This document shows positions 15,167 through 23,400 of a stretch of 31,852 bases of DNA, one piece after another. The number at the start of each line of letters is the position of its first letter. Position 1 is the stretch's first letter. Origin of the DNA: SYIM01 sp041182885 (GTDB taxonomy: Bacteria > Pseudomonadota > Gammaproteobacteria > Burkholderiales > Burkholderiaceae_E); NCBI GenBank assembly GCA_049423065.1, contig JBMSQB010000052.1:1-31852 (forward strand), in the 5' to 3' direction. Below the pieces are notes generated by a model that was given only the letters and a program-made list of their open reading frames with translations, did no database searches and was not told where the DNA came from. Position numbers and translations under genes: made by a program.

Positions 15167-16267
15167 ATGGGCGCCCTGAACGGACTGAAAGTGCTGGAAA
15201 TCGCAGCCATTGGCCCCGCACCGTTCTGCGCGATGATGCTCTCCGATATGGGGGCCGACGTCGTTCGCGTTGACCGGCGGGTCGATGCGGGCCTGGGTTT
15301 TTCCATGGCGCCTCAATTCGATGTCATGGGTCGCGGCCGGCGCTCGATCGCGCTCGACCTGAAGTCGCCCGCTGACCTGTCCGTTGTCCGACAGCTGATC
15401 GGCGCCGCCGACGTCCTGATCGAGGGCTTCCGCCCCGGCGTGATGGAGCGGCTGGGGCTGGGGCCGGACGAATGCCTGGCCCTTCAGCCCCGACTGGTGA
15501 TCGGACGGATGACCGGCTGGGGCCAGGACGGACCGCTCGCCCATGCGGCGGGTCACGACCTCAACTACATCGCACTCACCGGCGCGCTCGCGGCCATCGG
15601 TCCGTCGGATCACCCCCTGCCACCCTTGAACCTGGTGGGTGATTTCGGCGGCGGCGGCATGCTGCTCGCGGTGGGAATTCTGGCCGCAGTGATCGAGGCG
15701 GGGCGGTCAGGCAAGGGTCAGGTGGTCGATGCCGGCATGGTCGACGGGGCCGCGCTGCTCATGGCGAGCACCTACGGCATGCGGGCGGCTGGGCTCTGGA
15801 GCGATCTGCGCCAGAACAACGCGCTGGACGGTGCAGCCCCCTGGTACAGCGCCTACCGGACCGCGGACGGTGGCTTTGTCACAATCGCCGCGATTGAGCC
15901 CAAGTTCTACGCCGAACTGCTCGCTAGGCTCGAGCTCGACCCCGCCACGCTCCCGGCTCAGCATGAGCGCAAGCGCTGGCCCGAACTTCGCCAGGCGTTC
16001 GCCAACACCTTTGCCCGTCACACCCGAGCCGAGTGGGTTGCCCGCCTGGAAGGCACCGATGTCTGCTTTGCACCGGTGCTGGGCATGGACGAGGCGGCAG
16101 CGCATCCCCACAACGCCGGCCGCGGCACACTGGTTGAACAGGATGGCGTGGTGCAACCCGCACCTGCGCCCCGGTTCAGTCGCACGCCCTCGGCATTGCG
16201 GGGCGGATCGCCCGCGCCCGATGCCGATCGCGAAGCGGTCCTGCGCGACTGGCAGATCAGCGCCTGA
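15167..16267 (+). CDS. CaiB/BaiF CoA-transferase family protein, alpha-methylacyl-CoA racemase-like
   Basis: 366 residues, close to the 360 of mycobacterial Mcr. The type III CoA-transferase fold is clear: LKVLEIAAIGPAPFCAMMLSDMGADVVRV at the start, GRGRRSIALDLKSP, DVLIEGFRPGVMERLGLG and a late RTADGGFVTI block. The racemase catalytic pair is present: His130 in GHDLNY and Asp159 in NLVGDFGGGG, with Glu244 in IEPKFY. This matches the Mcr His126/Asp156/Glu241 set and favours 2-methylacyl-CoA epimerisation over CoA transfer. The ATG at 15167 is preferred because the frame can be extended upstream to 15029 only by running into the TRIC gene. The MFS gene follows after 69 nt. Confidence 0.9.
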   Translation: MGALNGLKVLEIAAIGPAPFCAMMLSDMGADVVRVDRRVDAGLGFSMAPQFDVMGRGRRSIALDLKSPADLSVVRQLIGAADVLIEGFRPGVMERLGLGPDECLALQPRLVIGRMTGWGQDGPLAHAAGHDLNYIALTGALAAIGPSDHPLPPLNLVGDFGGGGMLLAVGILAAVIEAGRSGKGQVVDAGMVDGAALLMASTYGMRAAGLWSDLRQNNALDGAAPWYSAYRTADGGFVTIAAIEPKFYAELLARLELDPATLPAQHERKRWPELRQAFANTFARHTRAEWVARLEGTDVCFAPVLGMDEAAAHPHNAGRGTLVEQDGVVQPAPAPRFSRTPSALRGGSPAPDADREAVLRDWQISA

Positions 16268-16336
16268 GCCACCGCCTCGATCGGGCGCCTGGCGTAGACT
16301 CTGCGGGTTGCCCCGCCCTGCATCGGAGCCTGTGAG

Positions 16337-17554
16337 TTGAACGCCCCCTATCGCCCCCTTCCCCTCAAACAGTTGCTGCTCTGTGGCGCAGCCATCGTGG
16401 TGCTGACCATGGGCGTACGCCATGGCTTCGGACTGTGGCTGCAGCCCATCACGCAGGCACACGGCTGGCTGCGCGAAGACTTTTCCCTCGCTATCGCTGT
16501 GCAGAATCTGGTCTGGGGCCTCGCGGGCATCTTTTCCGGCATGCTCGCCGACCGCTTCGGCGCGTTCAGGATCATCGCGGGCTTTGCGGTCATCTACGCG
16601 CTGGGGCTCGTTGGCATGGGCTTCACCGACACGCCGCTCATGTTTTCGCTGAGTGCGGGCGTGCTGATCGGAATCGCGCAGGCGGGAACCACCTACTCGG
16701 TCATCTACGGCGTGTTGGGCCGGAACATTCCTGCCGACCGACGCGCCTGGGCCATGGGGGTCACCGCGTCCGCGGGCTCCTTCGGCCAGTTTGCCCTCAT
16801 GCCACTCGAAAGTTGGCTGATCCAGACGGTGGGCTGGCAACTCGCACTCGTCTGGCTGGGTGCGGCCATGCTGCTCGTGGTTCCGCTGGCCTTTGGCCTG
16901 CGCGAACCGCAAATCAGCCGGTCGGGCAGCGGGCAGCCACAGCAGACCATCGTGGAGGCGCTGCGCGAGGCCTTCGGCTACCGGAGCTTCCAATTGCTCA
17001 TGGCGGGCTATTTTGTGTGTGGCTTTCAGGTGATGTTCATCGGGGTCCACATACCGAGCTACGTGAAAGACCACGGGCTCGATCCACAGGTGGCAAGTTT
17101 CGCGCTCGCCCTGATCGGTCTGTTCAACATCTTTGGCACCTACACCGCAGGCTCGCTCGCGCAGCGTCTGCCCAAGCACAAGATCCTCTCTGGCATCTAT
17201 TTCGCCCGGGCCATCGGGATCAGCGCCTTTTTGCTCGCCCCGCCGTCGCCGGCAAGCGTCTACCTGTTTGCGGGCTACATGGGTTTCCTCTGGCTGTCCA
17301 CGGTGCCGGTCACCACCGCGTCGGTTGCGCAGATCTTTGGCGTGGCGCACCTGTCCATGCTGGGGGGCTTCATCTTCTTCAGCCACCAGGTGGGCAGCTT
17401 CATCGGCGTGTGGCTGGGCGGCTGGCTCCATGACCAGACCGGCAACTACGACCTCGCCTGGTATCTCGCCATCCTCCTGGGTGTGCTGGCCGGACTGGTC
17501 AACCTGCCCGTCAACGAAAGCCCCATCCAGCGAACACGGGCGGCCGCCGCATGA
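16337..17554 (+). CDS. MFS transporter (OFA/monocarboxylate-like)
   Basis: 405 residues with twelve predicted hydrophobic helices. The motif GVRHGFGLWLQPI in helix 1 and QNLVWGLAGIFSGMLADRFGAFR (helix 2 plus motif A) are typical of the oxalate/formate and monocarboxylate-type MFS carriers. A repeated-half counterpart appears near residue 270, with an FNIFGTYTAGSLAQRLPKHK segment. The start is a TTG at 16337: no ATG or GTG is available before helix 1, and the next ATG (about 16412) would cut that helix. The gene overlaps the following microprotein gene by ATGA. It lies downstream of a racemase-like gene, suggesting export or import of a carboxylate; the substrate is unknown. Confidence 0.88.
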   Translation: MNAPYRPLPLKQLLLCGAAIVVLTMGVRHGFGLWLQPITQAHGWLREDFSLAIAVQNLVWGLAGIFSGMLADRFGAFRIIAGFAVIYALGLVGMGFTDTPLMFSLSAGVLIGIAQAGTTYSVIYGVLGRNIPADRRAWAMGVTASAGSFGQFALMPLESWLIQTVGWQLALVWLGAAMLLVVPLAFGLREPQISRSGSGQPQQTIVEALREAFGYRSFQLLMAGYFVCGFQVMFIGVHIPSYVKDHGLDPQVASFALALIGLFNIFGTYTAGSLAQRLPKHKILSGIYFARAIGISAFLLAPPSPASVYLFAGYMGFLWLSTVPVTTASVAQIFGVAHLSMLGGFIFFSHQVGSFIGVWLGGWLHDQTGNYDLAWYLAILLGVLAGLVNLPVNESPIQRTRAAAA

Positions 17555-17715
17555 CCGCGTTTCCTCTGTCCTTCATCGGTTCGTCGCGCAGGCGGCTGCT
17601 GGTACGCATGGCCGGTGCGGCGGCGCTCGCGCTCGCGCTCCTTGCAATCACCTCGGCCTATCTCGAACCGGGGTTCGTGGTGACCGTGGCCAATCAGCTC
17701 TGGACCTGCTTCTGA
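17551..17715 (+). CDS. 54-residue single-span membrane microprotein
   Basis: A short frame that starts on the MFS stop (ATGA at 17551-17554) and ends with TGA at 17713-17715. It has a positively charged N terminus (GSSRRRLLVRM), one Ala/Leu-rich hydrophobic span (about residues 20-37), then YLEPGFVVTVANQLWTCF at the very C terminus. The ending P-x-F-x(5)-AN/AD-Q-x-W-x-C-F resembles small hypothetical proteins I recall from Burkholderiales, so it may be a conserved family; this is memory, not a search. The translational coupling to the MFS gene argues for co-production, perhaps as a transporter-associated small protein. The function is unknown. Confidence 0.6.
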   Translation: MTAFPLSFIGSSRRRLLVRMAGAAALALALLAITSAYLEPGFVVTVANQLWTCF

Positions 17716-17737
17716 CCGCCAGGCGCTGGCGGTGCAG

Positions 17738-17761
17738 AGCGAAATGCGCAGCGAAATGCGC
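17738..17761. repeat. 12-bp tandem duplication
   Basis: AGCGAAATGCGC occurs twice back to back (17738-17749 and 17750-17761), just after the microprotein stop and before the second liv operon. It is probably a slippage duplication in noncoding DNA; no function is evident. Confidence 0.7.
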
Positions 17762-17792
17762 AGGGGTACGGCGAAGGGGGACGCGCGGGTCA

Positions 17793-17819
17793 TTCCAGCT
17801 CGCGAGAAAACGCTATAAA
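17793..17819 (+). promoter_or_regulatory. Weak sigma70-like promoter candidate for liv operon 2
   Basis: A TATAAA at 17814-17819 is the best -10-like hexamer in the 191-nt gap before the second liv operon. The only -35-like hexamer upstream, TTCCAG at 17793-17798, is poor and gives a 15-nt spacer. It would place the transcript start about 80 nt before the ATG at 17907. Low confidence. Confidence 0.3.
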
Positions 17820-17906
17820 GTCGCGTCTGCCCGGATCGCCAGACGAGGACTGGCGGCCGAGCCAGGCGGCCGGCCCCACCGCGAATTTTTTGTCACGGAG
17901 ACTTTC

Positions 17907-19043
17907 ATGAATACAGCCTTCAGAACCCTTGCACTCACCGCGGCGCTCGCTGCTTCGGGCCTCGCCCATGCACAGGACATCCGCATTGCCAACATCGTTG
18001 AACTGTCGGGCCCGGGAACCACCGCAGGCACGCTGTTCAAGAACGGTGTGGAACTCGCGATCAAGGAAATCAACGCCTCAGGCGGCATCCTGGGCCGGAA
18101 GATCACCTACACGACCGAAGATACCCAGACCAACCCCGGGGTCGCCAAGGGCCTCACCCAGAAGGCGGTGGACAACAATGTCTTCGCCATCTTTGGGCCG
18201 GTTTACTCGGGCTCGATCATGGTGTCGATGGCGGAATCGCGACGTGGCGAGGTTCCCAACTTTACCGGTGGCGAGGCCGCTTCGATCACCCAGCAGGGCA
18301 ACCCCTACGTATTTCGCACCTCGTTTGGCCAGACCATCGCCTTCCCCAAGCTCGCGCGCTTCATCAACGAAAAGGCCAAGACCGTTGCAATCATTTACGT
18401 GAACAACGACTTTGGCAAAGGCGGCCGCGACACGCTGGTTAAGCTCATGGCGAACTCGCCCACCAAGGTGGTGGCCGACATCTCGACCGATGCGGGTCAG
18501 GTCGATTTCTCGGCTGCGGTGCTGCGCGCCAAGCAAAGCGATGCCGATGCGATCTTCGCCTACACAAACGAGGAAGAGTCGGCACGGCTGCTGCGCGAAC
18601 TGCGCAAACAGGGCGTGAAAAAAATGGTGATCGGCGAAACCACGCTCACCGGCCAGAAGGTGGTCGAACTCGCGGGCGAGGCGGCCAATGGCGCGCAGGC
18701 TCACGTCGGGCTCACCATCGATGCGCCACAACTCAAAGCCTTCGGCGCGAAGTACAAGGCCGAATACAAGAGCGACTCCGACCACAATGGCATCAAAGGC
18801 TACACCGGGATCTACATCCTGAAGGCTGCCATTGAAAAGGCCGGCAAAGTCGATCGGAAGGCTGCTGCCGAGGCCCTGCGCAACAGCTGTTTCAGCGCCA
18901 AACAGCACCCGGGCGTCCTGATGGATGTCTGCTTCGATGACAAAGGCGATATCGATCGCGAGAGCTTCATGGTCGAGGTGAAGAACGGGCGTCCCGAGGT
19001 GGTGGCAACGCTCCCGCCGGCAGGTCTGGTCAAGAAACAGTAA
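17907..19043 (+). CDS. Liv-type ABC transporter substrate-binding protein (operon 2)
   Basis: A 378-residue Peripla_BP_6 receptor. The signal peptide covers residues 1-23 (MNTAFRTLALTAALAASGLAHA, then Q), and the mature protein begins DIRIANIVELSGPGT. IKEINASGGILGRKI, the late KGYTGIYILKAAIEKAG and the repeated VVAD/AAVLRAKQSDADAIF blocks are family features. The ATG at 17907 is preferred, with GGAG at 17897-17900. The longer frame reaching back to 17133 only shadows the MFS gene. Two Cys in NSCFSAKQHPGVLMDVCFDDKG may form a disulfide. It heads the second livKHMGF operon and is only distantly like the first copy, so it probably has a different ligand. Confidence 0.93.
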   Translation: MNTAFRTLALTAALAASGLAHAQDIRIANIVELSGPGTTAGTLFKNGVELAIKEINASGGILGRKITYTTEDTQTNPGVAKGLTQKAVDNNVFAIFGPVYSGSIMVSMAESRRGEVPNFTGGEAASITQQGNPYVFRTSFGQTIAFPKLARFINEKAKTVAIIYVNNDFGKGGRDTLVKLMANSPTKVVADISTDAGQVDFSAAVLRAKQSDADAIFAYTNEEESARLLRELRKQGVKKMVIGETTLTGQKVVELAGEAANGAQAHVGLTIDAPQLKAFGAKYKAEYKSDSDHNGIKGYTGIYILKAAIEKAGKVDRKAAAEALRNSCFSAKQHPGVLMDVCFDDKGDIDRESFMVEVKNGRPEVVATLPPAGLVKKQ

Positions 19044-19064
19044 GCGCATCTGTGCCCCCGCGAG

Positions 19065-19098
19065 AGCGGCCCACCCGGGCCGCTGACCGGGGGCCGCT
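19065..19098 (+). other. Strong intercistronic hairpin with duplicated 3' arm
   Basis: In the 103-nt gap after the binding-protein gene, AGCGGCCC (19065-19072) pairs perfectly with GGGCCGCT (19077-19084) over a 4-nt ACCC loop, an 8-bp GC-rich stem. An identical second copy of GGGCCGCT at 19091-19098 could pair with the same 5' arm instead. There is no T-tract. Hairpins at this place in binding-protein-dependent operons usually protect the upstream mRNA, giving more receptor than membrane parts. The duplicated arm and its possible switching are unusual. Confidence 0.65.
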
Positions 19099-19146
19099 TG
19101 CCGCGTGTCCCGGTGACGCGCGGACCGTCGCTTCATCCTGACCCGC

Positions 19147-20022
19147 ATGACCGATTTTCTCCAGCTGCTCTTCAGCGGCATGGCCACGGGCTGCATTTAT
19201 GCGCTCGCCGCGCTGGGCTTCACGCTGCTCTGGCAGGCCTCGGGCACCATCAATTTCGCCCAGGGCGAGTTCGTGATGCTGCCGGCCTTCTCCATGGTGG
19301 TCATGCTGCACGCCGGCGTGCCGCTCTGGATCGCATTTCTCGCCAGCTGCGCCGTGTCGGTGCTGGTGCAGGGCTGGGCCTTCAAGCGCGGTCTGGTCGA
19401 TCCGCTGTTCCGGTACGGCATCATGCCGATCGTTGTCGCCACCATCGGCTTGTCGATTGCGATGCGAAACCTGGTGCGCGCAGGCTACAGCGCCGAGCCA
19501 CAGCCGTTTCCGCAGGTATTCCCCGACAAGGTGTATGACATCGCGGGCGTGACCGTGTCCGGCAGCGATGTCGGCACCTTCGTATTTGCGCTTCTCCTGG
19601 TGTTTGCGGTTCAGGCCTACCTGTCTCGCACCGTCACCGGTCGCGCCATGCAGGCGGTCGCCCAGAATGCAGAGAGCGCCACGGTCCTGGGCATCAACGT
19701 GCCGCGCATGATTTTCTATACCTTCGCCATCAATGCCGTGCTGGCGGCAGCAGCGGCGCTCCTCGTCACGCCCACCTACCTCGCCAAGTTCGACATGGGA
19801 GAGGGGCTTGGCACCAAGGCATTTTTTGCTGCCATCATCGGCGGCTTCAACAACTCGCGAGGCGCCCTGCTGGGCGGGCTGATCGTTGGCGCCTGCGAGA
19901 ATCTGGCCGCGGCCTACATCTCACCCGCCTACAAGGACGCGGTCGCGCTGATCCTGTTCATGGTGGTGATCCTGTTCAAGCCGCAGGGCCTGCTGGGTAC
20001 CCGCGAGGAGCGCAAGGTATGA
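19147..20022 (+). CDS. livH: LivH-type ABC transporter permease (operon 2)
   Basis: A 291-residue permease. It opens with LLFSGMATGCIYALAALGFTL and WQASGTINFAQGEFVMLPAF, the classical LivH first helices and loop. The cytoplasmic coupling motif GRAMQAVAQNAESATVLGI is followed by GGFNNSRGALLGGLIVG and a C-terminal LFKPQGLLGTREERKV. The ATG at 19147 has no obvious SD, which fits lower expression than the receptor gene. It overlaps livM by ATGA. It pairs with the LivM at 20019. Confidence 0.93.
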   Translation: MTDFLQLLFSGMATGCIYALAALGFTLLWQASGTINFAQGEFVMLPAFSMVVMLHAGVPLWIAFLASCAVSVLVQGWAFKRGLVDPLFRYGIMPIVVATIGLSIAMRNLVRAGYSAEPQPFPQVFPDKVYDIAGVTVSGSDVGTFVFALLLVFAVQAYLSRTVTGRAMQAVAQNAESATVLGINVPRMIFYTFAINAVLAAAAALLVTPTYLAKFDMGEGLGTKAFFAAIIGGFNNSRGALLGGLIVGACENLAAAYISPAYKDAVALILFMVVILFKPQGLLGTREERKV

Positions 20023-21011
20023 CGCGCCTCAATGGGTTGATCGGGATCGTGGTGCTCGCGTTGTTCCTGGTGGTGCCCAACTTTCTGAAGAACTACGGCA
20101 TTCACCTGTTCACCACCTGGCTGGTGTTCATTATTGCCACCATGGGCCTGAACCTGACGGTGGGCTATGCCGGGCAGAAGTCGCTGGGCCACGCCGCTTT
20201 TTTCGGCATCGGGGCCTATACGGTTGCGATTCTTCTGAAGGCCGGGGTCAGCTTCTGGGTCGGGCTTCCGCTTGCCGCCCTCATCTGTTTTTGCACAGGG
20301 CTGGTGGTGGGCTTTCCGGCGCTCCGCGTGCAAACCATCTACCTGGCGTTTGCCACGCTCGGCTTCAACACCGCCATCTGGCTGGTCATGCGCAATGAGG
20401 AGTGGCTCACAGGCGGCAACTTCGGCATCAACAATATTGCCCGCCCGTCGATCGGAACGCTGAGCCTGGACGGGAACCTCGCCTACTATTTCTTTGTGCT
20501 GGTGGTCACACTGATCCTCGCGGCCCTGCTCGCCGCCCTCCTCCGCTCTCCCTGGGGAAAAGCCTTTACCGCGCTCCGCGACAACCCGATCCGCGCCGAA
20601 AGTCTGGGTATCGACACGCGCGGCTACACGCTCCTAAGCTTTGCAATCGGCGCAGCCTACGCGGGCATTGCAGGGGGCCTGTATGCCTCGCAGGTTCAGT
20701 TCATTGATCCCGCGCTCTTTACCGTCCACGCCTCGATCATGATGTACCTCATGGTGGTGGTGGGTGGCCCGGGCTATTTCCTGGGGCCGGTGCTGGGCTC
20801 GGCCGTGGGCGTGGTGCTGCCCGAGTGGCTGCGCTTTGCACAGGGCTGGTATCTGTTTGTGTTTGGCGCGTCGGTGGTGCTTCTCATGATCTGGCTGCCC
20901 GATGGGTTGTTGTCGATTCCCGACCGGTTGCGGGCGCGACGCGAGGCCCGCGAGGCCTCAGCTGCCCGGGCGACTGCGGCTGAGGCCGTGGGCAAGGGGG
21001 CGCGCGCATGA
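20019..21011 (+). CDS. livM: LivM-type ABC transporter permease (operon 2)
   Basis: A 330-residue permease starting at an ATGA overlap. LNLTVGYAGQKSLGHAAFFGIGAY is the diagnostic LivM block near residues 45-68. The coupling motif RSPWGKAFTALRDNPIRAES is followed by LGIDT near residue 190-200. GGPGYFLGPVLGSAV lies late, and the tail is Ala/Arg-rich. It ends in an ATGA overlap with livG. Nothing irregular was seen. Confidence 0.93.
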   Translation: MTRLNGLIGIVVLALFLVVPNFLKNYGIHLFTTWLVFIIATMGLNLTVGYAGQKSLGHAAFFGIGAYTVAILLKAGVSFWVGLPLAALICFCTGLVVGFPALRVQTIYLAFATLGFNTAIWLVMRNEEWLTGGNFGINNIARPSIGTLSLDGNLAYYFFVLVVTLILAALLAALLRSPWGKAFTALRDNPIRAESLGIDTRGYTLLSFAIGAAYAGIAGGLYASQVQFIDPALFTVHASIMMYLMVVVGGPGYFLGPVLGSAVGVVLPEWLRFAQGWYLFVFGASVVLLMIWLPDGLLSIPDRLRARREAREASAARATAAEAVGKGARA

Positions 21012-21784
21012 CGCCCGCCCGCACCGCCGCAGGCGCAGCGACAGCGCCTTTGCTGCGAGTCACCGACATTCGCAAACACTACGGCGCGATCCGGGCCGTG
21101 GATGGTGTGTCGTTCGAGGTTCATCCCGGCGAGATTTTCGGTGTGATCGGACCCAACGGTTCGGGCAAGACCACGCTCTTCAACAGCATGCTGGGTCAGA
21201 TCACACCCGACAGCGGCCAGATCCAATTGAAGGGCGAAGACGTCACCCGGCTTGGCCCGCTTGAGCTCAGCCGCCGTGGTGTGGGCCGAACCTTCCAGAC
21301 GCTGCAGGTCTTTGGGCGAATGACGGTGCGCGACAATCTGATCGTGGCGGCACAGGAACACCAGGGCTCGATGTTTTCGCGCATGTTCGCCCCCCCGGAT
21401 TCAGGCCTGGGCGCACGAGCCGACGCGCTCATCGATCAGTTCCGGATCCGCCACGTGGCCGACCGCAAGGCAGGCGAACTCAGCTACGGCCAGCAGAAGC
21501 TGGTCGACATCGCCATGGCTTTCATGAGCGCGCCCGATCTGGTGCTGCTCGACGAGCCCTGCGCGGGCGTGAATCCGTCGCTGGTGGGCGGTATCAGCCG
21601 GCTTCTGAAGGAATTGAACCGGGACCGTCGGGGCAGTTTCGTGGTGATCGAGCACAACATGGATTTTGTGATGGACCTTTGCCACCGGATCATGGTGATG
21701 GTCGAAGGGTCCGTGCTCGCTGTGGGCACCCCCGAGGAAATCCGATCGAACCGCGCCGTGCTGGATGCCTATCTGGGCAACTGA
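21008..21784 (+). CDS. livG: LivG-type ABC transporter ATP-binding protein (operon 2)
   Basis: A 258-residue ATPase with the full motif set: Walker A GPNGSGKTT, GRTFQTLQVF Q-loop, intact signature LSYGQQ, Walker B LVLLDEPCAGVNP, and His in VIEHNMD. An N-terminal Ala/Thr-rich extension precedes LLRVTDIRKHYG. It is coupled to livM by ATGA, with livF following after 39 nt. It serves as an internal reference showing how unusual the C-loop of the operon-1 LivG is. Confidence 0.94.
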   Translation: MTPARTAAGAATAPLLRVTDIRKHYGAIRAVDGVSFEVHPGEIFGVIGPNGSGKTTLFNSMLGQITPDSGQIQLKGEDVTRLGPLELSRRGVGRTFQTLQVFGRMTVRDNLIVAAQEHQGSMFSRMFAPPDSGLGARADALIDQFRIRHVADRKAGELSYGQQKLVDIAMAFMSAPDLVLLDEPCAGVNPSLVGGISRLLKELNRDRRGSFVVIEHNMDFVMDLCHRIMVMVEGSVLAVGTPEEIRSNRAVLDAYLGN

Positions 21785-21823
21785 CCGCACCTCACGCCCA
21801 CCAGCAGGCCACCGAGACCCGCC

Positions 21824-22585
21824 GTGACCAACCCCCGAAACCCGACCGACGCCCCTTGCTGCATCGAGTTTCATGACGTGGTGGCGGGGTACAAGGACTT
21901 CATGATCCTGAACAACCTGTCGTTTTCGGTTCGGGCAGGCAGCATCACGCTTCTCATCGGGCCAAACGGTGCGGGCAAATCCACTGTACTGAAAACCCTT
22001 TTCGGGCTCCTGAAACCGCGCCAGGGAAGCATCCGGCTCGACGGCCGCGACATCACTGGCACCGCACCGTCCGAGCTTCTGGCCCAGGGCATTGCATTCG
22101 TCCCGCAGGGCCGCAACCTGTTCGGCAAGCTCACCGTTTACGAAAACCTGGAATTGGGCGGCATCACCCTCGGCATGAAAACCGCGCGCGAGCGCATTCC
22201 CGAGGTGCTGGCGCTTTTCCCCAGGGTGCGAGAGCGTCTGCACTCGCGCGCTGCCTCGCTGTCGGGCGGCGAACAGAAGCAGCTCGAGGTCGGACGGGCA
22301 CTGCTGCTGCGCCCGCGGGTCTTGCTGATCGACGAGCCCTCGATCGGACTATCGCCGATCGTGGTGCAGGATGTGTTCAAGCTCCTGCGCAAGCTCGCTG
22401 ACCAGGGTACGACGGTGCTGATGGTGGAGCAGAACGTGAAAAGCGCGCTGCGTTATTCCGACGACGCCATTGCGCTAGAATCCGGCCGACTGGTGCTCCA
22501 TAAGCCGGCCGAGGCTGTTCTCGCCGATCCCGATATGGAGCGACTGTTTCTGGGTGGCGCTCACCTGGGAGACGCTGCTCATTGA
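21824..22585 (+). CDS. livF: LivF-type ABC transporter ATP-binding protein (operon 2)
   Basis: A 253-residue ATPase beginning at a GTG (21824). An N-terminal extension of about 15 residues precedes IEFHDVVAGYKDF. Walker A GPNGAGKST, the LivF block FVPQGRNLF, signature LSGGEQKQ, Walker B VLLIDEPSIGLSP and the MVEQNV switch are all present. The gene closes the second liv operon. Its last 7 nt overlap the end of the convergent amidohydrolase gene. Confidence 0.92.
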   Translation: MTNPRNPTDAPCCIEFHDVVAGYKDFMILNNLSFSVRAGSITLLIGPNGAGKSTVLKTLFGLLKPRQGSIRLDGRDITGTAPSELLAQGIAFVPQGRNLFGKLTVYENLELGGITLGMKTARERIPEVLALFPRVRERLHSRAASLSGGEQKQLEVGRALLLRPRVLLIDEPSIGLSPIVVQDVFKLLRKLADQGTTVLMVEQNVKSALRYSDDAIALESGRLVLHKPAEAVLADPDMERLFLGGAHLGDAAH

Positions 22586-23400
22586 GCACCGATCGTTGCC
22601 GCGAGCAGCGACGCAACGCCTTCGGTTCGAATCCGCCGCGCCAGCGATTCACTGCCCGCCCAGCGAGCCAGCGCTTCAAAGCAGTCATGATGTGTGACGT
22701 CCGACTCATGCTGGGTGTGCGGCCAGTCGCTCGCCCAGATGAGGCGCTGCGGGCCAAAGGCAGCAAGCAGGCGCGCAAGCAGCAAAGGGGCGAGCACCTC
22801 ACCAAGCGCCACACCACCGGTTCGATAGGCCGCAGACACCTTCACCCAGACGCGACCGGTGGCCGAGGAGTCAAGCAAGGCGCGAAAGCCCGGGTCATCC
22901 ACTCCCCGCTCCGGGTCGGGCCGACCGAAGTGATCGATACAGACGCGCGCACCCGAGGCGAGGAGCGGTGCCAGCAACCCCGGCAGATCGACCGCCTTCC
23001 TGTGAATCTCGACATGCCAGTTGCGGCGGGCCACGCGCGCTAGGAACGCCGGCCACGGGGCAGTCGACAGGTCGGGAAGGGACTGTCCCTCGAGATTCAA
23101 CCGGACGCCCACTGCCCCCTGCGCCGCAAGTGAATCGAGCGCGGCGTCGGTGATGTCCGGATTCACAACCACCACGGCGCGCAGGCGCTCGGGATAGCGC
23201 GCCACCGCCGCAAGCATGTACCCGTTGTCGGTGCCCAGAAAACTGGGCTGGGTAAGCAGGCCCCCTGCAAGTTTCGCGGCATCGAGGTGGGCGACGAACT
23301 GCTCGGCGGTTGCCGCGTAGCCCGGTGTGTAGCGACGAGGCGTCACGAACAGCAGGTCAGGCGCAAAGACATGCGCGTGCCCGTCGACCTCACCAATCAT
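22579..23400 (-). CDS. Amidohydrolase-2 family hydrolase (2-pyrone-4,6-dicarboxylate lactonase-like)
   Basis: A 273-residue TIM-barrel metal hydrolase of the COG3618-type amidohydrolase-2 family. Visible metal and active-site elements: VDGHAHVF (His8, His10) at the start, HVEIHRK mid-protein, ARVCIDHFGRPDP, VKVSAAYR and the late WASDWPHTQHE with the catalytic Asp. Relatives open lactone rings or decarboxylate aromatic acids. Its ATG overlaps the stop of the upstream Bug gene (ATGA at 23397-23400), so the two are translated together. It therefore probably acts on whatever that receptor captures. It converges with liv operon 2 by a 7-nt overlap. Lactonase and decarboxylase activity cannot be told apart from sequence alone. 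Confidence 0.85.
   Translation of the reverse strand: MIGEVDGHAHVFAPDLLFVTPRRYTPGYAATAEQFVAHLDAAKLAGGLLTQPSFLGTDNGYMLAAVARYPERLRAVVVVNPDITDAALDSLAAQGAVGVRLNLEGQSLPDLSTAPWPAFLARVARRNWHVEIHRKAVDLPGLLAPLLASGARVCIDHFGRPDPERGVDDPGFRALLDSSATGRVWVKVSAAYRTGGVALGEVLAPLLLARLLAAFGPQRLIWASDWPHTQHESDVTHHDCFEALARWAGSESLARRIRTEGVASLLAATIGAQ

Noticed and set aside
16303..16316. Hairpin GCGGG-TTGC-CCCGC before the MFS gene
   Set aside because: Short stem, no T-tract and no conservation argument; it could be chance in high-GC sequence.
15707..17431. 574-residue open frame on the minus strand
   Set aside because: Its composition (Arg, Gln, His and Glu rich, no domains) is that of an antisense shadow of the racemase and MFS genes, both clearly real.
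17133..17906. Long upstream extension of the second binding protein
   Set aside because: The extension is a +1-frame shadow of the MFS gene with Ser/Arg-rich low-complexity sequence; the signal peptide and SD define the start at 17907.
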